NCBI GenBank assembly: GCA_003136795.1
Contig: PLDP01000250.1
Coordinates: 10,613 to 16,192, forward strand
Direction: 5' to 3'
From: Actinomycetota bacterium
Lineage (GTDB): Bacteria; Actinomycetota; Thermoleophilia; Gaiellales; Gaiellaceae
Length of the DNA: 5,580 bases
Shown here: positions 1 through 4,752 of the stretch, one piece after another
Numbering within the stretch: position 1 is the first letter of the stretch
Layout of the letters: the number at the start of each line of letters is the position of its first letter
Translations under genes and position numbers: made by a program
The notes under the pieces: model-generated
The model's input: only the letters and a program-made list of their open reading frames with translations
Told to the model about the DNA's origin: nothing
The model's database searches: none

Positions 1-94
1 CGGTGTCGCTGTGACCGAGCTCGGCGCGCGCCTGCATCCGTTCCAGAACCTGTCTGCGCACTACCTCCTCACAGGCTGGCTGACGCGGCCGTGA
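1..94 (+). CDS. C-terminal end of an unrecognised protein (5' truncated by window)
   Basis: An open frame enters from the left edge (first full codon at base 2) and ends at TGA 92-94. It gives 30 residues beginning GVAVTELGARLHPF and ending LLTGWLTRP. The stop overlaps the GTG start of the next gene in a GTGA arrangement, the same four-base overlap seen at the next two junctions in this operon, which supports it as a real coding end. The fragment is too short to assign a family and has no recognisable motif. It is probably the upstream member of the same transcript as the acetyltransferase, the GST-fold protein and the rhodanese. Confidence 0.6.
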   Translation, partial: GVAVTELGARLHPFQNLSAHYLLTGWLTRP

Positions 95-1032
95 CGGTCC
101 GTCCCGCGACCGAGGCCGACGAGCCGGTGCTCCGCGAACTGTGGGAGGAGTTCGAGCAGGAAGTGCCGTGGACGGTCGAAGAGCCCGAGACCTGGGCCGA
201 CGAATGGAAGGACACGCTGGACGACATCCGCACCGGCGGCGTCTTTCTCGCCGAGGACGCGGAGGGTGTGCTCGGCGTCGCGCGCATCGAGGCGCCGGTG
301 CGCGGGCGCGCGCACGTCCAGCTCGTGCACGTCCACCCGCGCGCGCGCCGTCAGGGCGTTGCGAAGGCGCTTCTGCGCGAATGTGCGCGGCACGCCGAAG
401 AACTGGGCGCTGGATTCGTCAGCCTCGAAGTGCTGACGTCGAACGAGCAGGCGCGCGTGGTCTGGTCGCGGCTCGGGTTCGAGGAGTACGCGAAGTTCAT
501 GGCGACCCCGTTGGATGCGTTCGCGGCGCGACTCGACAACAAGGATGCCGGCGAGTCGCGCGCCGTCACGCACGTGCAGAGCGACGACGAGGTGTCCGTG
601 GAGCGCGCAGTTGCGCAGTTCATCCCGCGGCTCGAGGCGCCGGAGGTCCGCAACACGGACAGCTGGATCCGCGTCGCCGATCCCGTGTTCGACCGCGATC
701 GCGAGGCGCACGGCCGCTTCGCGCGCGAGCTGTCGGACCGGCTCGGCGCGGTGACGATTGCGCTCGCGCTCGAGGGCGAGGTCGTCCGTTTCCGCATCTA
801 CGAGCGCGGCCGGATGGTCGACGAGTACCTGTCGGTGCCGACCTGGTACGGCGAGCTCCCGAAGGCCGATGAGCTCGCGCTCGCGGCGAACCCGACGCTC
901 GTGTCTCGCCTGACCGGCGCCACGCGCGACGACGTGCGGCGCATCGCCCGCACGGCCGCAACGCCAGCAGAGCTGCCGCCGGCGCCGGAGCTGTACGAGC
1001 AGATCGCAAAGCTGATGGGGCTCGAAGCGTGA
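91..1032 (+). CDS. GNAT-family N-acetyltransferase with an extra C-terminal domain
   Basis: Protein of 313 residues. Residues 1-145 form a GNAT domain, which transfers an acyl group from acyl-CoA to an amine. The opening VRPATEADEP is a typical GNAT first strand. Motif A is at residues 79-95 (VHVHPRARRQGVAKALL), with the acyl-CoA pyrophosphate loop R86-R87-Q88-G89-V90-A91. Motif B follows at about 111-133, with SLEV, a conserved Asn (N118) and LGFEEY. A normal GNAT protein would end near residue 150. Here a linker (about 146-165) leads into about 145 more residues that I cannot assign to a named family. They contain a strand pair around VRFRIYERGRMVDEYLSVP, the stretch WYGELPKADELALAANPTL and a helical tail. 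The GTG start at 91 overlaps the previous stop and puts the first GNAT strand at the N-terminus. No clear Shine-Dalgarno is seen, so translational coupling is likely. The substrate cannot be told from sequence; the protein is presumably cytosolic. Confidence 0.88.
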   Translation: MTVRPATEADEPVLRELWEEFEQEVPWTVEEPETWADEWKDTLDDIRTGGVFLAEDAEGVLGVARIEAPVRGRAHVQLVHVHPRARRQGVAKALLRECARHAEELGAGFVSLEVLTSNEQARVVWSRLGFEEYAKFMATPLDAFAARLDNKDAGESRAVTHVQSDDEVSVERAVAQFIPRLEAPEVRNTDSWIRVADPVFDRDREAHGRFARELSDRLGAVTIALALEGEVVRFRIYERGRMVDEYLSVPTWYGELPKADELALAANPTLVSRLTGATRDDVRRIARTAATPAELPPAPELYEQIAKLMGLEA

Positions 1033-1559
1033 AACTGATCGATGCAGCGCGCTGCCCGTACTGCGCGCGGGTGCGCATTGCGCTTGCCGAGAAGGGCGTC
1101 GACCACGAGGTTGTGGCTGTCGACCTCGGCGACCGGCCGCAGTGGCTGATCGAGCTGAACCCGCCGAGCGGGCGCGTGCCGGTGCTCGACGACGGTTTCG
1201 TGCTGCCGGAGTCCGAGGTGATCATGGCCTACCTCGACGAGCGCTACCCGGAGCCTTCGCTGCTGCCGGCCGATCCCGGCGAGCGCGCGCGGGCGCGGCT
1301 GCTCGTGCACCGCTTCGACGAGAACCTCGGCGCCGACTACTACGCGTTTCGCCGCGGCGACGACAACGACCTCGCAGGCAAGTTGGAGACGCTCGAGGTC
1401 GGGCAGAGCCTGTTCGCCGACGTGGCTTACGTTCCGTGGGTGATCCGCGCGCGCGACCTGCTCGGCGTCGAGCTGCCCGAGCGAGTCGCAGCCTGGCTGG
1501 CGGAGCTCGAGCAGCGCCCGTCGATCGCCGCCGAAGTGGAGATCGTGAAAGGGCTATGA
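1029..1559 (+). CDS. GST-fold thiol protein with CPYC motif (GST or glutaredoxin-2-like)
   Basis: Protein of 176 residues. Residues 1-80 are a thioredoxin-fold N-terminal domain. It has a glutaredoxin-type C9-P10-Y11-C12 motif, the cis-proline loop GRVPVL (P51) and the PES-EVIMAYLDERYPEP segment (E61, S62) that contacts the glutathione gamma-glutamyl group in GSTs. Residues 85-176 are a shortened all-helical GST C-terminal domain; GST-family proteins are usually about 200-220 residues. The CPYC position and the PES loop resemble E. coli glutaredoxin 2, a GST-fold glutaredoxin, so the protein may reduce disulfides or glutathionylated proteins rather than conjugate glutathione. The GTG start at 1029 overlaps the acetyltransferase stop by four bases. 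A GGGG at 1017-1020, eight bases upstream, could serve as ribosome binding site. The fold is confident. The specific activity, and whether the thiol partner is glutathione or another low-molecular-weight thiol, is not. Confidence 0.87.
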   Translation: MKLIDAARCPYCARVRIALAEKGVDHEVVAVDLGDRPQWLIELNPPSGRVPVLDDGFVLPESEVIMAYLDERYPEPSLLPADPGERARARLLVHRFDENLGADYYAFRRGDDNDLAGKLETLEVGQSLFADVAYVPWVIRARDLLGVELPERVAAWLAELEQRPSIAAEVEIVKGL

Positions 1560-1909
1560 CGGAGATCGCGATCGACGAGCTCGCCGGACGGCTGGGCGAG
1601 GTGGCAATCCTGGACGTGCGGTCGGCGCACGAGTACGACGGCACGCTCGGTAACCCGTGCGACCCGCGGCAGGGCCACATCCCCGGCGCGCGGCACCTCG
1701 ACATCTCCCAGCTGATGCAGCTCGAGCCGAGCCAGATCGAGGCGGCGCTCGACCTCGAGCCCGGCGGCGAGCTGGTCGCGTACTGCCACAGCGGCTCGCG
1801 CTCGGAGATCGCGACCCAGCTGCTGCGTGCGCTCGGCTACGACGCCCGCAACTATGTCGGCTCGTGGCACGAATGGTCGCGCCACGACGGCCTGCCAGTC
1901 GAAGTCTGA
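1556..1909 (+). CDS. Single-domain rhodanese-like sulfurtransferase
   Basis: Protein of 117 residues, the usual size for a single rhodanese domain (GlpE/PspE type). Such proteins carry sulfane sulfur as a persulfide on the active-site cysteine and pass it to thiols or cyanide. Visible landmarks in order are: ILDVRSAHEYDG (18-29), the HIPGARHLD turn (41-49), strand ELVAYC, and the active-site loop C77-H-S-G-S-R82 with catalytic C77. These are followed by the ATQLLRALGY helix, the GSWHEW segment (102-107) and the terminal DGLPV. The six-residue loop fits rhodaneses rather than the longer loop of Cdc25-type phosphatases. A second cysteine, C35, lies in an inserted loop (GNPCDPRQ) just before HIPGA. 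The ATG at 1556 overlaps the GST-fold gene stop (ATGA), and AAAGGG lies immediately upstream. It is the last gene of the plus-strand operon. Its position after a CPYC thiol protein suggests linked thiol or persulfide chemistry; this is an inference. Confidence 0.92.
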   Translation: MTEIAIDELAGRLGEVAILDVRSAHEYDGTLGNPCDPRQGHIPGARHLDISQLMQLEPSQIEAALDLEPGGELVAYCHSGSRSEIATQLLRALGYDARNYVGSWHEWSRHDGLPVEV

Positions 1910-1910
1910 A

Positions 1911-2585
1911 TCAGGTTCGGGGAACGGCGAGGAACGCGCGGCAGAGCCGGCGGCCGTGCTCCTGCCAGGCGCCGAGCTTCTCGTCGAGCTCCGCCGCGAG
2001 CTCCTCGAGCGGCCTCGGCAGTGTCGGTTCCTCGCGGAACCACTCGAGCAGCTGGTGGCGGCGCGCCTCCGGATGGAACTGCACACCCCAGGCGGAATCG
2101 CCCACCCGGAAGGCCTGCGGCAGAGGGCCGCGCGCCAGCTCGGTCGCGCCGTCGGGCAGCTCGAAGCGGTACGCGTTCGCATTCAGCGCTTCGAACCGGC
2201 GCGGCAGCACGCCAAGCACCGGGTCCGCCTCGCCTTCGTCGGTCAGCTCCGAGTCGTAGAAGCCGGCGAGGGTCTCCCCGACCGGGAAGACGCGCGCCCC
2301 GAGCGCGTGCGCGAGCGTCTGCGCGCCGAGGCAGACACCGAGCAGCGGCGTCCCTTCGCGCACCCAGTGGCGCAGCGCTTCGTACTCGTCGTGTAGCCAC
2401 GGGTGGTGCACCTCCTCGCCCACGTTCTGGTCGCCGCCGAAGACCAGCACCTTGTCGAACCCGCTCGGCGGCGCGCCCTGCAGGCGGATGTCCCACTCCT
2501 GCAGCTCGTGCCCGTCCTCCCCGATCACGTCGGCGAACAGCTCCGGCCCCACGAGCGGCCCATGAGTGACGGCGAGCACGCGCAT
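1911..2585 (-). CDS. Stand-alone class I glutamine amidotransferase (GMP-synthase-like GATase domain)
   Basis: Protein of 224 residues consisting mainly of one class I (triad) glutamine amidotransferase domain. Such domains hydrolyse the side-chain amide of glutamine or a related gamma-glutamyl bond. The nucleophile elbow is LLGVCLGAQ with C85. The other triad members are H171 and E173 in GVQFHPEA. The oxyanion-loop region reads VFGGDQNVGEE (48-58), where many relatives have GGP plus a small residue. A C-terminal helical stretch (about 186-224) follows the triad. No synthetase domain is present, so the acceptor is unknown. The closest general type is the stand-alone GMP-synthase-like amidotransferase group (COG0518-like). 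The ATG at 2585 is chosen because MRVLAVTHG is the expected first strand. It shares one base with the DUF72 stop (TGATG), implying coupled translation. Longer starts would run back through the DUF72 gene into low-complexity Arg/Gly sequence. Confidence 0.9.
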   Translation of the reverse strand: MRVLAVTHGPLVGPELFADVIGEDGHELQEWDIRLQGAPPSGFDKVLVFGGDQNVGEEVHHPWLHDEYEALRHWVREGTPLLGVCLGAQTLAHALGARVFPVGETLAGFYDSELTDEGEADPVLGVLPRRFEALNANAYRFELPDGATELARGPLPQAFRVGDSAWGVQFHPEARRHQLLEWFREEPTLPRPLEELAAELDEKLGAWQEHGRRLCRAFLAVPRT

Positions 2586-3496
2586 CAGGCGGTGGGGACC
2601 TGCTCCTCTTCCAAGAGCCTCCGCAGCAGTTGTGCGCCGGCCGGGGCCTGCGCGACGCCGTTCGTCTGGTTGTTGTTGTTGAAGAAGGCATACGCCTCCT
2701 CGGCCTCGTTCGACAACTCGCGGAGCGGTGGCACCCATTCGCGCAGCTCGTCTTCGCCGTAGAGATGGTCGAAGCGTTGTGCGGCCGAGCCGCCGCGCGC
2801 ATTCCAGGTCCCGGCGTTCCGGCCGTGGAAGCGGACGTACGCCATCGGCGTCGTCGTGGCGATCAGCGTCCCCGGCACGTTGGCTGCATCAACCTGCGGT
2901 GCGTCGACGACGACCCACGTCATCCGCCGCTCCTCGAGGAACCGCAGCAGCTCACTGCGAATGTCCTCGGCAAACCACGAGCGATGGCGCGGCTCGAAGA
3001 GGAACGTGTCGTCGCCGACCTGGTCGCGCGCCCATTCCAGGTAATCGAGCGACGACGGCTTCCACACGACGTAGGGCGGCATCTGGAAGAGGATCCCACC
3101 GAGCTTCCCCGCCTCGCGCAAAGGTGTGAGCGCCGAGAGGAACTCGCGAAAGACGGCACCGCGCGCTTCCCGCGGCGGGCGATCCACCCGGCCCCGCTCA
3201 TCGACCGGCAGTCCTTCGCGCAGATCGGGCGGCACCTGCTCGAGCTTCACCGGATGCCGGGTCATCAGCCCGAACGCCTTGACGTGCATCACGAAGCCGT
3301 CCGGCGTGCGCTCGGCCCAGCCGCGCACCATCTGTTCGGTCGGGACGCGGTAGTACGTCGAGTCGACCTCGACGGTCGAGTAGCGCTCGGAGTAGTACGC
3401 GAGACGCTCCTTCGGCGGCGTGCCCGGCGGGTACCAGTGCTTCGTGAGCGCATCGTCCGCCCACGAGCACGTGCCGATCCTGATTGCCGCAGCCAC
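2585..3496 (-). CDS. DUF72 family protein (YecE-like TIM barrel)
   Basis: Protein of 303 residues from a GTG at 3496. It shows DUF72 hallmarks along its whole length: IRIGTCSW at the N-terminus, VEVDSTYYRVP (42-52), FVMHVKAFGLMT (68-79), ILFQMPP (135-141), FLFEPRHRSWF with E168, R170 and H171 (165-175), VRFHGRN (221-227) and AYAFFNNNN (269-276). DUF72 proteins are TIM barrels of about 240-300 residues with a conserved polar pocket. Their biochemical function is, to my knowledge, unsettled. The four-Asn run followed by QTNGVAQAP replaces the shorter NN-containing loop common near the family C-terminus. The GTG is preferred because in-frame starts further upstream (ATG at 3547, ATG at 3640) would place the terminator hairpin, or the end of the preceding gene, inside the coding sequence. 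The start has no clear Shine-Dalgarno. The gene is followed with a one-base overlap by the amidotransferase. Confidence 0.9.
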   Translation of the reverse strand: MAAAIRIGTCSWADDALTKHWYPPGTPPKERLAYYSERYSTVEVDSTYYRVPTEQMVRGWAERTPDGFVMHVKAFGLMTRHPVKLEQVPPDLREGLPVDERGRVDRPPREARGAVFREFLSALTPLREAGKLGGILFQMPPYVVWKPSSLDYLEWARDQVGDDTFLFEPRHRSWFAEDIRSELLRFLEERRMTWVVVDAPQVDAANVPGTLIATTTPMAYVRFHGRNAGTWNARGGSAAQRFDHLYGEDELREWVPPLRELSNEAEEAYAFFNNNNQTNGVAQAPAGAQLLRRLLEEEQVPTA

Positions 3497-3502
3497 CGTC
3501 GA

Positions 3503-3508
3503 AGGATA
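3503..3508 (-). promoter_or_regulatory. Candidate -10 element for a leaderless DUF72-amidotransferase transcript
   Basis: On the minus strand TATCCT (3508 to 3503) matches the actinobacterial TANNNT -10 pattern. It lies six bases before the GTG at 3496, so transcription could begin at the first base of the start codon. This would explain the missing ribosome binding site. The -35 region would fall inside the terminator hairpin and shows no TTGACA-like hexamer, so the call is tentative. Confidence 0.3.
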
Positions 3509-3540
3509 CGAAGAGGGGCCCACCCGGGGCCCCTCTTCGT
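3508..3540 (-). terminator. Strong GC-rich hairpin terminator between the secreted-protein gene and DUF72
   Basis: A perfect 14-bp inverted repeat (arms 3508-3521 and 3527-3540, arm ACGAAGAGGGGCCC) encloses a five-base loop (3522-3526). It begins 23 bases past the stop of the 375-residue secreted-protein gene, which is transcribed toward it. There is no uridine run on either side, so it is of the U-poor ('I-shaped') type described in actinobacteria. It would end the upstream transcript and leave the DUF72 pair as a separate unit. The symmetry means it could also stop plus-strand readthrough. Confidence 0.8.
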
Positions 3541-3563
3541 TCGTCATGCGCTGAACGGTGGGG

Positions 3564-4691
3564 CTACTTGAAGCCCTTGACCGTCGTGGTCGCGGTGAGG
3601 CGTTCGCCACCAACGGTCGCGTCCGAGCACGGAACTCCACCGAAGATGGCGGACGGCGTGCAGGCGGAAGCGCCGAGGTCGTGGTAGTAGAGATCGGCCA
3701 GCGGGTTCGCGGTCTGGCCGGTCGGAACCGAGCCTGTATCGCTGTCGACCACTGCGGTCGTCTTCACCGCGGCGGACTTGCCGCTCGCGAGTGAGAACGA
3801 CCCGGACGCGCCGCCGACCTTCTTGCCACCGGCGGTCGTCGTGATCACGGCGCTGGATGCGGCGCCGCTGCCGTCCGTCACGGTCGACGAGAACTTCACG
3901 AGCGTGTGGACGATCTTGTGCTTCTTGCCCTTGATCTTCTTCGTGACGGTGACCTTCTTCTTCGTCACGGTCAGCTTGACCGCGGTCGGAACGTGCCGGA
4001 GCCCCTGCGCCTCGACAGAGCCCCCCGCATTCGGCTGGCCAACGCCAGGCGTGTAGGGCGTCCAAAGCGACGTCCAACGGTAGTCGGCGCCAGTTGCCGG
4101 CTCAGTGATTGCTGAAGCCGTGAACGTGGCGGAAAGCAGCTTCGCTCCGAAAGTCGCGCGTGCCGGGTTCGAGGTGGGCACATCCGGGGGCGGCAGGCAG
4201 ATCTGAAGCTTCGCCTGATATCCCGAAGCGATCTCTTGCGCGGTGGCGGGCATCACGAACACCGGGACGTCAAGCGTCTGGCCGGCGGCCGTCAGATGCA
4301 AATCCCACGTCTGCGACTGGGTCGCACCCTGGAGGCAGGCGGCGGCGCTTGCCTTCTGACTCGCTGTGAACGTGTTCGGATCGGCCGCGAGCAGCTGGCC
4401 GGTGAGCGGCAGAATCGCTCCGCCGAGGTCGGCTGCGGCTGCGGTCGCCGTCACGCTGCCCAGGTTTGCACCAGGCGCAGGTGTCGACACTTGGTAACCC
4501 GCTGGGATGTAGAACAGCGCCCGGAACGTTGGGTCGTCGGAGTTGGCTACGACCACTCCGATGCGCGCCGCTCCGCTTGTCGTGGCCGAGACCACGATCT
4601 TCGGGGCGAACGATGCGAGCGCCGAACCGGCGAACGCGAGCGAAGCAAAGACCGCGCCTGCAAGCAGCGCAATACGGATGGTTCTCTTCAT
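3564..4691 (-). CDS. Secreted Ala/Thr/Gly-rich protein of unknown function
   Basis: Protein of 375 residues with a clear Sec signal peptide: MKRTIR, a hydrophobic core to about residue 20, and an A24-L25-A26 site predicting cleavage before S27. The mature protein has no further membrane segment, so it is probably exported and released or wall-associated. Two regions can be seen. About 27-235 looks like a beta-rich domain, with the stretches ALFYIPAGYQV, LHLTAAGQTLDVPVFVM, LQICLPPPDVP and FGAKLLSATFTASA, and WTSLWTPYTPG near its end. A lysine-rich stretch (239-262) then leads to a second Thr/Ser/Gly-rich region that resembles an Ig-like domain. There are four cysteines (119, 165, 344, 355), which could form disulfides. 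I recall proteins of similar texture in Thermoleophilia but know no named family. The start is supported by an AGGAA/GGGGAAGG purine tract upstream. It follows a substrate-binding protein gene after 61 bases and ends before the hairpin terminator. Confidence 0.85.
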   Translation of the reverse strand: MKRTIRIALLAGAVFASLAFAGSALASFAPKIVVSATTSGAARIGVVVANSDDPTFRALFYIPAGYQVSTPAPGANLGSVTATAAAADLGGAILPLTGQLLAADPNTFTASQKASAAACLQGATQSQTWDLHLTAAGQTLDVPVFVMPATAQEIASGYQAKLQICLPPPDVPTSNPARATFGAKLLSATFTASAITEPATGADYRWTSLWTPYTPGVGQPNAGGSVEAQGLRHVPTAVKLTVTKKKVTVTKKIKGKKHKIVHTLVKFSSTVTDGSGAASSAVITTTAGGKKVGGASGSFSLASGKSAAVKTTAVVDSDTGSVPTGQTANPLADLYYHDLGASACTPSAIFGGVPCSDATVGGERLTATTTVKGFK

Positions 4692-4692
4692 A

Positions 4693-4705
4693 CCTTCCCC
4701 TTCCT
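4693..4705 (-). promoter_or_regulatory. Ribosome binding site of the secreted-protein gene
   Basis: The minus strand reads AGGAAGGGGAAGG just before the ATG at 4691. The AGGAA core (4705-4701) sits nine bases from the start codon. It is the strongest Shine-Dalgarno-like tract in the window and fixes this start, which also gives an intact signal peptide. Confidence 0.7.
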
Positions 4706-4752
4706 ATTCGACCAGCGTCGAGAGAGGTTGAAATGCGAGTGGTGGATACCCG

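Noticed and set aside
61..711. Minus-strand open frame of 216 codons opposite the acetyltransferase
   Set aside because: It covers the antisense of the GNAT motifs. Composition (Arg, His, Val, Leu) is that of a mirror frame and no ribosome binding site or motif is seen.
1827..2396. Plus-strand open frame of 189 codons opposite the amidotransferase
   Set aside because: It starts inside the rhodanese gene and is a reverse-strand reflection of the amidotransferase codons. No family features.
2586..2738. N-terminal extension of the amidotransferase to an upstream ATG (51 more residues)
   Set aside because: The extension lies wholly within the DUF72 coding region, encodes Arg/Gly-rich sequence unlike the family, and MRVLAVTHG at 2585 is the expected domain start.
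1852..2802. Long minus-strand open frame of 316 codons over the amidotransferase gene
   Set aside because: It is a different frame of the same strand across a gene with a clear catalytic triad. Its translation is Arg/Ala/Pro-rich low-complexity sequence typical of GC-rich shadow frames.
2630..3571. Plus-strand open frame of 313 codons opposite the DUF72 gene
   Set aside because: It is antisense to a strongly supported DUF72 protein, has Arg/His-rich composition and no recognisable motif, and runs through the terminator hairpin.
3497..3640. N-terminal extension of DUF72 to the ATG at 3547 or 3640
   Set aside because: The hairpin would then be coding, and the 3640 start would also overlap the end of the secreted-protein gene. 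The family begins at about IRIGTCSW, right after the GTG at 3496. The ATG at 3547 cannot be fully excluded.
3941..3968. Short inverted repeat CGTGACG / CGTCACG within the secreted-protein gene
   Set aside because: Explained by two copies of a TVTKK-coding unit using different synonymous codons; no reason to see a regulatory site.
4708..4721. Small inverted repeat (TCGAC-CAGC-GTCGA) in the 61-base gap after the substrate-binding protein gene
   Set aside because: Only a 5-bp stem with no U tract; such repeats are common by chance in GC-rich DNA and this is too weak to call a terminator or operator.
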